From positions 1 to 47,006 of the forward strand of contig DFWO01000093.1 of NCBI GenBank assembly GCA_002380945.1: a DNA stretch of 47,006 bases, in the 5' to 3' direction. Below, one piece after another: positions 23,501 to 32,143 of this stretch; position 1 is the first letter of the stretch; each line of letters starts with the position of its first letter. Position numbers and translations under genes: made by a program. Under the pieces are notes generated by a model. The model ran no database searches and was not told the DNA's origin. It worked only from the letters and a program-made list of their open reading frames with translations. This DNA is from Methylococcaceae bacterium UBA4132 (GTDB taxonomy: Bacteria; Pseudomonadota; Gammaproteobacteria; Methylococcales; Methylomonadaceae).

Positions 23501-26500
23501 TTAGTTGTTTTGTTCAATCAGCTTTTTTTCTTCATCGTCTAAATTAAATAATGAATAGACCGCTTCGTTAATTTGTTGCTCTAAAGCGTGAATGGTTTGG
23601 GTGTAGTCTTGCCATTGGCGGGTATTATTTTTCAGGTAAGTTTCCCATTCATCTTGTTTAGTGGGATTGCTTAAATCCACTTTGAGCGTTTCGGCTTTTT
23701 TCAGTTTAAAGGCTTTGCGGGCTTCGTTTGCCAATTCGGTGACGGTTTCTAACTTCCACCACTGGCTTAGTTTGGTGTTTAGTGGTTCAGCGTTGTTGTT
23801 AGGGCGAAAGTTTTCGATAAAGCGGCGTTGTACTTTCTGCTCTAATTCATAACGGGCTGTTGCGTTGGTTTGGCATTGTTCGGCTAAGTTGGCGATGGTT
23901 TTTTGTTGGTCTGCATCGGCGGTGGGAATAGGGATGCGTTCGATGTTTTGAGAAAATAATCGAACGCGCCATTCCCCGCCTTTCATTGCATCCGAAATGC
24001 CTCTTAAAAAGAACCATATAACTTTTGAATTTAATAGACTGAGCAAATACTTATCATCACTGGTTATAAAATAACCTGTATTGGGAAATAAACTGCTGCT
24101 TTCATCAATATGAAATTTTGAACCCTGTGATAAGTCTGGATAAACCAATTTTGATTCAGAAAACTTTTCATAATAAGCACAAGCGCGTAATTCCCACCAA
24201 AAATAGCCTTTATCACCGCGCTTGCGTGCTTGTGTTGTATAGCCGCTTAAGTGTTTGGCAATGTTGGGGTAGTTATTTTCTAAATACGCCCATGCCTCTG
24301 ATTCGTTTAAGTTAAACCGTTCGTGCTGAGCTTGTCGAAGCATGAGCGGTTTAACTTCGGAAGTTTCAGATTTTTCCATTTCCCCTTCGACAAGCTCAGG
24401 ATGAACGGAAAAATCATCATCTAGTTCCCATGCGCCGCGTGGGAATTCAGCTTCACCGCGCTGCGGTGTACTGTGCAACGCGGCGCGTTGAGACGGCATT
24501 CCCACGCAGCGCGTGGGAACGAGACTATCCGCTGTTTCGCTGTAACCCAGTTGTTTATACGTCCAACCTTTAGGAAACAAAATCAAATACAAACCCCGAC
24601 TTTCAGCCCGCCAGCGTTTCAAATCCTTACCTTCTAAAAACGGCTTTAAAATTGTACCGTTCGGGTCGTCTTGTTTTAAGTGCGCGTATTGTTGTTCATC
24701 AATGACAAAGGCTTCATTCAAGCCTGTTAAAACACCACGATAAGGCGAACCATAAACGTCTTTCAAAGTTTTATAGCCCTTGGTGATTTTTTGCCGCAGG
24801 TTGGCAAAGCGTTCATCTTCTAGTTGCCACGCATCGGCTTTTAACGCGGCTTGTTTCATCACGCCAAAATCGCTTTGTAATTGCTGTCTTAAGGCGTGGT
24901 GTTGTGGGTCTTTTTTGGCGGTGATATTTAAAAATTGAAATTCCGATTTTGGAGCTTGTTTGCGGGCGCGGTCAGGTTTTTCCAGTATCAAAATGGCAGG
25001 ATAAGTGGTGACACCTTCAAAGACGGGGTAATCATTAAAATCAATCACACTTAATAGATTGCTCTGCACTTTTAAAAATTCGCGTAACGGTGTGCCGCTG
25101 TTGGTTCTAAAAAAGGTCGAAGACGAGATATAACCTAGCCGCCCGCCTTTTTTCAGTAAGTTCAGCCCTAGTTCAAAAAAGTAGGTGTAAAGATCAGCCA
25201 CTCCGTGATAGGTTTGGTAGTGTTCTTGTAGATACGGTTTTATCGCGCTCAAGCGTTCTTGACGCACATAAGGTGGATTGCCTAATACGACATCAAAACC
25301 GCCCGTTTCCATGACTTTGTTAAACTGCACATTCCATAAAAACGCTTGTTTGTCGGTGTGTTTATGATGAATGATGCTGTTGCCTTGTTGGATGTTTTTA
25401 TCCAAGGGCTTAAGTTTTTTGCCGCGTTCAGCGGTTTCCAGCCATAAAGCCAATTGGGTGATTTCAATGGATTCTGGATTAAGGTCAACGCCGAATAAGT
25501 TGTTATTGAGTATTTCTGCATCTAAATCCAAACCGAATAAATCGGCATGTTTGGCATCCAGTTTATTAATGCGCTGATTAACAAAATCGTATTCGTTTTT
25601 CAGATATTTAAACGCGCCAATTAAAAATGCACCACTGCCACAAGCAGGGTCGAGTACGCGCGTGTTAGCAAGTATTTCTCGATACGCTAACCAATACGCC
25701 GCGCTGTCAAGTTCATGGATAATATTGGCTTGTTTTTTTGCTAGATAGCCGCCTAGGGTGTGTTGAATAATGTAGTCAGTGATAAATTCAGGCGTGTAAA
25801 CAATGCCGTCTTGTTTGCGTTTGCCCGTTGTACCTGTTGCTTTGACGATGCTTTGTAGTTCTTGTTCTTCGCTAACGGTTTCATAAATTTCGTCTAAATC
25901 GGCGATGGATTGTTCAAAAATATGCCCTAAAACAGGTGTGCCGATGTCGTTATCAAAATCGTAGTCATACAGAGTTTTGAATTTTTTCAGTAATTCGTCA
26001 CTGACAATTAAATTTTCCAGTTCTGCGTCTGGCGCGAATAAGCCGCCGTTATAGGCAGGAATGTTGAAGGGTTTGTTGCCTTTGTCGATGTCGGTGAACA
26101 GTTTTTTGACCACATCCCAGACTGTCATGCCTGCATATTTGCCGTAAATACGGTCGTGTAAAGTGTTATGCGGTAATAAATCGCGGTCTTCGGCAAAGGC
26201 GATAAACAATATTCTATCCAGCAATTTTTGACTTAGCCTGACCATCGTTTTACGACGTATGCTGTTGTTGTCTTTTTTTAAGCCGTTAATTAGGTCAATC
26301 CGCAATTGTCGATAATCACGGTACAGTTGCGCGGTGATGTCTTTTTCTTGTTGTTGCGAGTCGTTAAACAGTTTTTCAGTTGCACCGCCTAATAAATTGG
26401 TCTTACTCAGCAATAAGACAAAACGGGCATATTCTTCGGGCTTGATTAACTCTTCAATAAACCATTGTTCATAGTGGCGGTTGGATTCGGGGAATTTGTA

Positions 26501-26989
26501 CAACCGAAATTCTAAGCAGTTGGACACTAAAAACCATTTTGCCGTGCCTTGGCTATCAACTGCGTAGCGGGTGGCTTGTGCAACGGTTGATTCTTTTCGG
26601 TTTAACATGGGGCGGGTTAGGTCGTAAGTCTTGGGGCTTTTAAATTCAAACGGCACTAGCACGGTTTTTTCATTTTTGGAAAATTCACCCAGCGCGTAAT
26701 CAATGCCTGTCAGTTCGGTTTCTACATCCCACGCTTTGGCATTATGTTGGTCGCCTACAGATTTGTAACCTAATAGTTCTTTGAAAAAAACCAGAAAATC
26801 ATGACTTTGTGCGAGTTCTTTGGCTTTTTTATGAATATCTTGATTGCTTAAACGGCGTTCGATGATTTTTTTGTGCTTGTCGGGAATGTCGCCATTTTTC
26901 AGAATACCTTGAGCCGTTATCGCTTTTTGAAGCAATTTACGATTAAACAAAGCGTTATTATCTTTTTTTGGGGTTTTGGTATCGGTCAT
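23501..26989 (-). CDS. Type IIG restriction-modification enzyme (Eco57I-like)
   Basis: A single chain of 1162 residues. The N-terminal part has a PD-(D/E)xK-type nuclease core (D97, then E115-F-K117 in VPFEFKSPK). The central N6-adenine methyltransferase carries LDPACGSGAFLIGAF (motif I, about 447-460) and GNPPYVRQERL (motif IV, about 570). The C-terminal third, with ITSDDKYLLSLLNSKV and IPIP, resembles the TaqI-like target-recognition domain. Such enzymes cut near and methylate the same site and need no partner. Residues about 824-891 are translated dispersed repeats kept in frame, an abnormal insert that may affect activity. It interrupts the expected pth-ychF order, suggesting acquisition. 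Confidence 0.87.
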   Translation of the reverse strand: MTDTKTPKKDNNALFNRKLLQKAITAQGILKNGDIPDKHKKIIERRLSNQDIHKKAKELAQSHDFLVFFKELLGYKSVGDQHNAKAWDVETELTGIDYALGEFSKNEKTVLVPFEFKSPKTYDLTRPMLNRKESTVAQATRYAVDSQGTAKWFLVSNCLEFRLYKFPESNRHYEQWFIEELIKPEEYARFVLLLSKTNLLGGATEKLFNDSQQQEKDITAQLYRDYRQLRIDLINGLKKDNNSIRRKTMVRLSQKLLDRILFIAFAEDRDLLPHNTLHDRIYGKYAGMTVWDVVKKLFTDIDKGNKPFNIPAYNGGLFAPDAELENLIVSDELLKKFKTLYDYDFDNDIGTPVLGHIFEQSIADLDEIYETVSEEQELQSIVKATGTTGKRKQDGIVYTPEFITDYIIQHTLGGYLAKKQANIIHELDSAAYWLAYREILANTRVLDPACGSGAFLIGAFKYLKNEYDFVNQRINKLDAKHADLFGLDLDAEILNNNLFGVDLNPESIEITQLALWLETAERGKKLKPLDKNIQQGNSIIHHKHTDKQAFLWNVQFNKVMETGGFDVVLGNPPYVRQERLSAIKPYLQEHYQTYHGVADLYTYFFELGLNLLKKGGRLGYISSSTFFRTNSGTPLREFLKVQSNLLSVIDFNDYPVFEGVTTYPAILILEKPDRARKQAPKSEFQFLNITAKKDPQHHALRQQLQSDFGVMKQAALKADAWQLEDERFANLRQKITKGYKTLKDVYGSPYRGVLTGLNEAFVIDEQQYAHLKQDDPNGTILKPFLEGKDLKRWRAESRGLYLILFPKGWTYKQLGYSETADSLVPTRCVGMPSQRAALHSTPQRGEAEFPRGAWELDDDFSVHPELVEGEMEKSETSEVKPLMLRQAQHERFNLNESEAWAYLENNYPNIAKHLSGYTTQARKRGDKGYFWWELRACAYYEKFSESKLVYPDLSQGSKFHIDESSSLFPNTGYFITSDDKYLLSLLNSKVIWFFLRGISDAMKGGEWRVRLFSQNIERIPIPTADADQQKTIANLAEQCQTNATARYELEQKVQRRFIENFRPNNNAEPLNTKLSQWWKLETVTELANEARKAFKLKKAETLKVDLSNPTKQDEWETYLKNNTRQWQDYTQTIHALEQQINEAVYSLFNLDDEEKKLIEQNN
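24318..24408. repeat. Inverted pair of dispersed repeats inside the type IIG gene
   Basis: CCGTTC(g/a)(t/t)(g/c)CTGAGCTTGTCGAAG occurs once at 24318-24341 and once inverted at about 24385-24408. This 'TGAGCTTGTCGAAG' unit is a common dispersed repeat of environmental proteobacteria. On the minus strand it is translated as PELVEGE and MLRQAQHER within the enzyme. Confidence 0.75.
24424..24520. repeat. Cluster of four short hairpins inside the type IIG gene
   Basis: Four palindromes follow one another: 24424-24446 (TTCCCATGC-GCC-GCGTGGGAA), 24454-24468 (CACCGC-GCT-GCGGTG), 24476-24490 (CAACGC-GGC-GCGTTG) and 24498-24520 (TTCCCACGC-AGC-GCGTGGGAA). Each has a 3-nt loop flanked by GC and differing outer arms. 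They are read through in frame by the restriction-modification gene. Confidence 0.8.
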
Positions 26990-27043
26990 GGTTTTTTAAG
27001 TAATAACGGCTGAGTGAAATGAAGAGGATTACTTAATTTGTAA

Positions 27044-28660
27044 TCATACTAACATTCTTGTTAAGGGGCTGTTGTCGTCGATGATGAGAGGTTGGTTGTT
27101 GTCACAGTGGGCAATCAATTCGCTGAGTTGTTGGTACTGTTCGGAATGTTGTTGATTGATAGCATCAATGACAGCGGACACTTCGCTGTCTATTAGGCTG
27201 AACGCGTTAATAATGCCTTTGTTGAGTCCGTTTAACGCACTCTTTTTTAGTGAGGGTTGGGCTTTTTTTAAAATAAAAAACGGGATTAACCACGTTAAGG
27301 CGATGAGCAAACTACTATGTACGGCAAAATCAACGCCTAGATAGGGAACAGCAGTCATGTTGCTGTGGTAATAACCGATAAACACTTGATACGTTACCCA
27401 TGCCATTGCGCTGAGTGGTAGGGTGATTTCGCATAAACGCATGGCTTTTAAAAAGCCACGGTGCAAATTACTGCCTGGTGCGGCTAACGCGAGGCGTGCC
27501 GAGAGTTCACTTTGGGTTTGCACGATTTTTGCGGCTTTGTCGCGTAGCGTGGTGAGTTGTTTTTTCAGTGGTAACACAGGCAAGCTGGCTTGGTCAGCGG
27601 TACTAATTAATTCATCAATGGCATCATTAAAATGGGTGTCTGCCCAATCATCCCATAGCTTTAATTGATGAGCATCGCTGTGTTTAGCCAACGCGGGCGG
27701 CGATATTAAATCGCTGGCGTGGTCGGCATAGTGTTGGGCAAGTTGTTGGCAAGACCAGACAAAGCCTTGTTGTAGTAGAGTGCAGGTTGCTTGCCATTGG
27801 CTGTGCCAGTCCGCTTTAAGCTGTTGAGCTTGATGCGGTGAACCTAAACGGGTTAGCGCGGTTTGCAGGATTTGTTTGAGTGCTTGTTTGCGCACCTGTG
27901 AGCCGCGTTGTTCGAGTTGTTCAATAATGTGTTGGTTGGCTAGAGAAACAATGAGGTTTTCTAGCTGGGTAAACTCATCCGCTTGTGGCTCGTCAACGCA
28001 GGCGGTTTTAAAAATCATCGGTTCAATAAAACCTGCTTTTTGCAGTTGCTGATTAAAATCGCTAAGTTGTGCGGGTTGCCCTCTGTCCCATTGGTTTAGA
28101 ACAAATAACCACGCGTGTCGTCCACCTTCGGCAAGTAATAATCGCCATGCTTTTTCATCACGATACCGTTCAGGACTGACGACATAAATTAAAATGTCAA
28201 TATGCGGTAGCCAGTCTAGCACTTGTTGTTTGTTACTCAGTTCGGTGCTATCAAAATCGGGCATATCAATCCAGATGATGTTTTTTTTATGCACGTCATC
28301 GTGGTGGGCAAGGTTTATTTTCGCGAGCGGCAGTTGCTCAGCTAACGAGGGTAGGGCGATGCTGTGGTGATAAAACAGTGTCACTTCACGTGAAGTGGGT
28401 CGCTCTATGCCTGATTTAGCAATGGCTTTGCCTGCTAAGCGGTTGAGTAACGCGCTTTTGCCGACACCTGTGCCGCCCATGAAAGCAACTATCAAAGGGC
28501 GCGTGGTTGCCGATTGGTTACTGGAAAATAAGGCATCGGGCGAGCGCGTATCAATATCATGCAGTTGCTGTGCAGTGTCGCTATTTAGCCAACCTGCCGC
28601 TTGAGCTTGCTCTGCCCAATGCTGGGTTTTTTTTACTAATTCAAAGTAATCGTAAGCCAT
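27044..28660 (-). CDS. Membrane-associated GTPase, dynamin-like layout (second of a pair)
   Basis: A 538-residue P-loop GTPase. G1 is GGTGVGKSALLNRL (about 62-75), G3 DMPDFDS (about 135) and G4 LNQWD (about 190), so the GTPase site is intact. A long helical region follows, then two hydrophobic segments (LPLSAMAWVTYQVFIGYY and SSLLIALTWLIPFFIL, about 410-470) and a C-terminal helix. This N-terminal GTPase plus helical stalk plus membrane hairpin resembles bacterial dynamin-like proteins, but the family name is not certain. It begins inside the last 20 bp of the neighbouring GTPase gene, pointing to an obligate partner. Its function is unknown; membrane remodelling or stress response is possible. 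Confidence 0.75.
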   Translation of the reverse strand: MAYDYFELVKKTQHWAEQAQAAGWLNSDTAQQLHDIDTRSPDALFSSNQSATTRPLIVAFMGGTGVGKSALLNRLAGKAIAKSGIERPTSREVTLFYHHSIALPSLAEQLPLAKINLAHHDDVHKKNIIWIDMPDFDSTELSNKQQVLDWLPHIDILIYVVSPERYRDEKAWRLLLAEGGRHAWLFVLNQWDRGQPAQLSDFNQQLQKAGFIEPMIFKTACVDEPQADEFTQLENLIVSLANQHIIEQLEQRGSQVRKQALKQILQTALTRLGSPHQAQQLKADWHSQWQATCTLLQQGFVWSCQQLAQHYADHASDLISPPALAKHSDAHQLKLWDDWADTHFNDAIDELISTADQASLPVLPLKKQLTTLRDKAAKIVQTQSELSARLALAAPGSNLHRGFLKAMRLCEITLPLSAMAWVTYQVFIGYYHSNMTAVPYLGVDFAVHSSLLIALTWLIPFFILKKAQPSLKKSALNGLNKGIINAFSLIDSEVSAVIDAINQQHSEQYQQLSELIAHCDNNQPLIIDDNSPLTRMLV

Positions 28661-30380
28661 GACGTTTGTCGATGAGTTGTTGCTCAGCCGCGTGTAGCGA
28701 ATCTGGCGTAATGTTGAAATAAGTTAAGGCGGAAAGTTGTTCAGGTAATGTTAACAAGTGTTTAATTAAGGTGTCGATAAACAAACGTTGTTTAACAGTG
28801 TGCAGTTGTTGCTGTTTTAAATCGTTTTCGACTTTGTGCATATAACTGCCTATCGCGCTTTCAGTGAGCATGGCGGTGACTGTGAGCATCGCGGGGGCAA
28901 TCACTAAATCTTGTACACCAATACCGCCAGTATGTAAGGTAAAAGCAATCACCGCCGCATCGGCAGTCACGCGAGTAGCGCGTAAGGTGTTTAATACCAT
29001 CGGCTGTTGCTGCAGTTTATGATAAAGCTGCTCGGCGGCGTGTTCGACCTCTTGCTGAAAATCAATGTGATAGTCATGCGCTGCCTCAGAAAATTCTGCT
29101 AATAAGCGAGGGCGTTCAGTGCGTAATAAACTGTTTAATGCTTTCCACCACTGGCTTTGTTGATGATGTTCGGCTTGGTCGAGCAATTTATCCACCAGTT
29201 GAATCAAGCTGTGTTCGGCGATTTGTTTTAATAACGCCACTTCATGGCTACTGTTAGCAATATGTTGACGTTTACGTCCTAGTTTCATGAGTTGTTTAAC
29301 TGGCCATGTTAAGGCTTTACGCGCTCCAGCTAAAAATCCTGCTAAGTGGGGAATTTCTAATAGCGTAAGTAATTCGGCTAAGGCGTGCTGAAAGGTTTCA
29401 TAATGATGCGGATGATTTAAAAAATCCCGCTGGTAACTGGCGAGTGCTGATTGCATTGCCTCAGCGCACAATGCTTGCCAGTCTGCAAGGGCTTGATGTT
29501 CAGCGCGTATCGGCTCTAGCCATAGATGCCAGTATTTTTGCAGTAACTCTTGTGTAAAACGCGCCTGTTTTTTATGGCTGACTTGTCGGGCTAAATCATG
29601 TAATAAAGCTGTTTGCTTAGCTGACCACTGCGGTGCGCCCGTTTGTTTTTCATAAAATAACGGTACTACGTCAGGAAATGCGTCGTTTCTGTGCGCGCGC
29701 CATTTTTCTTGTAATGAATTAATCAGTACCGCTTCTGAGCCTTCGGGCAATTTGTTTAAACAAATAACTACGGGCTGATGTAAATCTTGCAAAAAAGCCA
29801 TCATATCCCACACGGATTGATCGGCGTATTTCTCTTTGCTAACAACCAAAATCACTATATCTGCCAAGGCGATGGCACGAATTACGCCTTCACGATAAGT
29901 TGCCGAATCAATCGAATCAAAATCTGGCGTATCCCATAACACCCCGTGTGGCAATAGCGAGGATTCATTATCAAGCGCGGTTAAAGAATAGCAATCATGG
30001 CGGTCATTGCTGAGTTGGCTTTGTGATAGTTGTTGAAAACGCCCAAAATAATGCGCTAAATCGTGACAATCATTAAGACGCACGCCATGACAAAAACCTT
30101 GCGGATGTACCGTATAACCCGCTAAAGGACTAACGCCTGCAACCTGACAATTTAACAAGACATTTACCAGCGAACTTTTACCTGCCTGCGTAGGACCAAT
30201 AACGGCCATTTGTAACGGCGGATTCGTTGAGGTATTTAGCAACTGCCCTTTGCGAATAAATGCTTCCGCTAAAATTAATTGGTCTATACGTTGTTGATAC
30301 AAGGTACGCCGCGCCTCGTTGCCTTGTTGGCTTAAAACGGACTGATAGCGTTGTTTTAATAGTTGGATAAATTCAAGCAT
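28641..30380 (-). CDS. GTPase with dynamin-like layout (first of a pair)
   Basis: A 579-residue P-loop GTPase counted from the ATG at 30380; an in-frame TTG at 30410 would add ten residues. G1 is GPTQAGKSSLVNVLL, G3 DTPDFDS and G4 CLNKLPEGS, all intact. The rest is mostly helical, with a basic stretch (KLGRKRQH) and a moderately hydrophobic region (VIAFTLHTGGIGVQDLVIAPAMLTVTAMLT) near the C-terminus that may dip into the membrane. The shared D-x-PDFDS motif and overlapping frames suggest the two GTPases are diverged paralogues forming a heteromer, as in paired bacterial dynamin-like proteins. The type IIG gene lies downstream on the same strand. Confidence 0.75.
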   Translation of the reverse strand: MLEFIQLLKQRYQSVLSQQGNEARRTLYQQRIDQLILAEAFIRKGQLLNTSTNPPLQMAVIGPTQAGKSSLVNVLLNCQVAGVSPLAGYTVHPQGFCHGVRLNDCHDLAHYFGRFQQLSQSQLSNDRHDCYSLTALDNESSLLPHGVLWDTPDFDSIDSATYREGVIRAIALADIVILVVSKEKYADQSVWDMMAFLQDLHQPVVICLNKLPEGSEAVLINSLQEKWRAHRNDAFPDVVPLFYEKQTGAPQWSAKQTALLHDLARQVSHKKQARFTQELLQKYWHLWLEPIRAEHQALADWQALCAEAMQSALASYQRDFLNHPHHYETFQHALAELLTLLEIPHLAGFLAGARKALTWPVKQLMKLGRKRQHIANSSHEVALLKQIAEHSLIQLVDKLLDQAEHHQQSQWWKALNSLLRTERPRLLAEFSEAAHDYHIDFQQEVEHAAEQLYHKLQQQPMVLNTLRATRVTADAAVIAFTLHTGGIGVQDLVIAPAMLTVTAMLTESAIGSYMHKVENDLKQQQLHTVKQRLFIDTLIKHLLTLPEQLSALTYFNITPDSLHAAEQQLIDKRHGLRLL

Positions 30381-30487
30381 ATAAGCTTTACTCAAGGTTA
30401 TAATGACCAACCATTTTACTTTGTTTGATGAACGGGTGTTAACAATACCAACGCATTAGTTCTAACTTAAATCGAGGTTATATTCCC

Positions 30488-30931
30488 ATGAAGAAATTAG
30501 CAATTATTTTACTGGTTTTAAGCTGCACAGCCTTAGTGGCTTGTGGCAGAGGTTCGGAAGTCAACGGGCATAATATGAAAACCGCTTACCGCTCAATCAA
30601 AGGCTTAAAAAAATATATGCCAGCCGAAAAACAAATGGAATTTGAAGTGTCATTTTGGATGTTGCGTGATGCTAATAAGGACGATGATACCTTTTTAGAT
30701 GTGGTCGATGGTAAAAAGCCAGAAGAAATTATTGACATGGGCAAAGCTCTGTATCAAGAACGCAAAGCCGCAGGTTTTAAAGAATATGAACAGTATCCAA
30801 CATGGGAAGCAATGATTACTAAATTTGGTAAAGAAAGACTGGATCAGGATAAACTTAAAAAATCTCAGTCTGATGATAAAAATAGACCAGATGATTCTAT
30901 TTTATACAATCCTCGTTCACCGCACCGTTAA
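30488..30931 (+). CDS. DUF6694-like lipoprotein
   Basis: A 147-residue lipoprotein: signal MKKLAIILLVLSCTALVAC with lipobox cysteine at about residue 19, then a helical, highly charged mature domain with a tail rich in K, D, S (SQSDDKNRPDDSILYNP). The arrangement with FEVSFWMLRDA and YQERKAAGFKEYEQYPTWEAM resembles small DUF6694 lipoproteins; this identification is tentative. GAGG lies upstream of the ATG. A degenerate copy of its 3' end occurs 8 kb away at 38893-38977 in the same orientation. It heads a run of genes that look concerned with metals. Confidence 0.68.
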   Translation: MKKLAIILLVLSCTALVACGRGSEVNGHNMKTAYRSIKGLKKYMPAEKQMEFEVSFWMLRDANKDDDTFLDVVDGKKPEEIIDMGKALYQERKAAGFKEYEQYPTWEAMITKFGKERLDQDKLKKSQSDDKNRPDDSILYNPRSPHR

Positions 30932-31002
30932 GGTAAAATTTGCACTGTTGATGTAAATTCCTTTATTTTAAAAAATAATATTTTTCACAAGACCCTTGTT
31001 GT

Positions 31003-31674
31003 ATGTTTGCTAAAACGACTCTAATAAAACGATTATTACTGCCCGTGACGCTCTGTTTGCTCGCGGTGGTATCGTTTTGTGTTCGTTTGGCGGATATTAG
31101 CCTTATTGATTTGATGAGTGGATTTTCTCACCCATTGGAAGGGTGGGATCATCTTATTACCATGTTAGGTGTTGGTATTTGGGCAGCACAATTACGCGGT
31201 AAAGCTATTTGGTTATTGCCACTCACTTTTGTTAGTGTAATGAGTCTAGGCGGCATTTCAGGTGCGGCGAGTTATTTAGTCGTGCCAAGTGCGGAAATCT
31301 TGATTTTATTATCGTGCTTAGTGTTTAGCGCGTTAATTATGCGAAAAATCCGTTTTAATACCAAAATCAACGTGCTAATCGTGGCATTTTTTGCATTCTT
31401 TCACGGTTACGCACACGGTCAAGAAATCTCCACATCCGCCAGTTTAATTTCCTATACCTTAGGTTTTATGGTTGCCACGCTGTTATTACACGGCGCGGGT
31501 ATTTTAGTTGCAAGGTTAGTATTAATTGCCTTCACGTTTTTTGTTAGCCATGCACTTCATGCCGCTGAAGCAGTTGAATTAGCCAAACAGACAACTATCA
31601 GTCACAGTGTTGTGAGTTATCAAGTTGATAAAACAGATGTTAGCGATTTTTTTGCTCAACAAATAAATAAATAA
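31003..31674 (+). CDS. HupE/UreJ family metal permease (first copy)
   Basis: A 223-residue membrane protein of the HupE/UreJ family, secondary carriers usually for nickel or cobalt. The family signature GFSHPLEGWDHLITMLGVGIWAAQ (histidine and aspartate metal ligands in the first helices) and FFHGYAHG are both present, with six predicted helices. After the last helix an unusual tail of about 45 residues (LHAAEAVELAKQTTISHS... to AQQINK) is not seen in the second copy. The N-terminus is hydrophobic but not a classical signal peptide, and lacks the HAHSM motif of typical HupE. No ribosome-binding site is obvious. Confidence 0.82.
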   Translation: MFAKTTLIKRLLLPVTLCLLAVVSFCVRLADISLIDLMSGFSHPLEGWDHLITMLGVGIWAAQLRGKAIWLLPLTFVSVMSLGGISGAASYLVVPSAEILILLSCLVFSALIMRKIRFNTKINVLIVAFFAFFHGYAHGQEISTSASLISYTLGFMVATLLLHGAGILVARLVLIAFTFFVSHALHAAEAVELAKQTTISHSVVSYQVDKTDVSDFFAQQINK

Positions 31675-32143
31675 AGAGCAACGCACCCAGACAAAAAAAC
31701 CACCACCCACCATTATGGTGCAGTGGCTTAACTTAATTCCACCAATCAAGGCGGTTTGGTGTTGTTCTAAAATTAGCGTTGCGTGGGCAATTGATTTGCC
31801 CGCAATGAACGCGAGTCTGTGTCATTTAGCCAGCGGCGTTGGACTAACCTCGCCACCTGCTGCTGTGCAGTATTATTTTATCTTTGCGTCCCTGCTCGTT
31901 GTTTTTCTTGTTTCGTACAATTTCTGCTACGTCTTCTATCCAAAGCAACATCAAAGCCACTGCCTTGCCCTTGCTCGTTGCGTTAAAAAATCAAAAAAAT
32001 TCATCGCTTTATTTCTAACGCTTTGGCGTTTACTGTTTTATTCCCTGTTTAGTTTTTCAATCAAAGATTGCTTTTTAGTCTCAAAGCAAGGCGTTGTCGT
32101 GCCTTTTGAAAATGCAATCTCATCAAAACTCACTGGAGTTCCT
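31675..32143. other. Long leader region between the two HupE genes
   Basis: About 470 bp. A frame in phase with the second HupE gene stays open from 31715, but its product has no signal, no recognised family and poor codon use, so it is taken as non-coding. The region contains CACCATTATGGTG (31708-31720), matching the core of NtrC-type sites, and a GGGCAA/TTGCCC pair at 31785-31801. It may hold a 5' leader or a degraded mobile element. No known riboswitch motif was recognised. Confidence 0.4.

Noticed and set aside
24424..24520. Several short repeats in a row, possible CRISPR array
   Set aside because: The units are palindromes with different arms, no constant repeat-spacer pattern, and the stretch is read in frame by the type IIG gene.
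31786..31799. GG-N10-GC resembling a sigma-54 promoter before the second HupE gene
   Set aside because: Only GG and TTGC elements match, and the bases also form a simple GGGCAA/TTGCCC hairpin; spacing to the gene is over 340 bp.
31715..32143. N-terminal extension of the second HupE protein
   Set aside because: A normal signal peptide, HAHSM motif and good ribosome-binding site occur at 32144; the extension resembles no protein.
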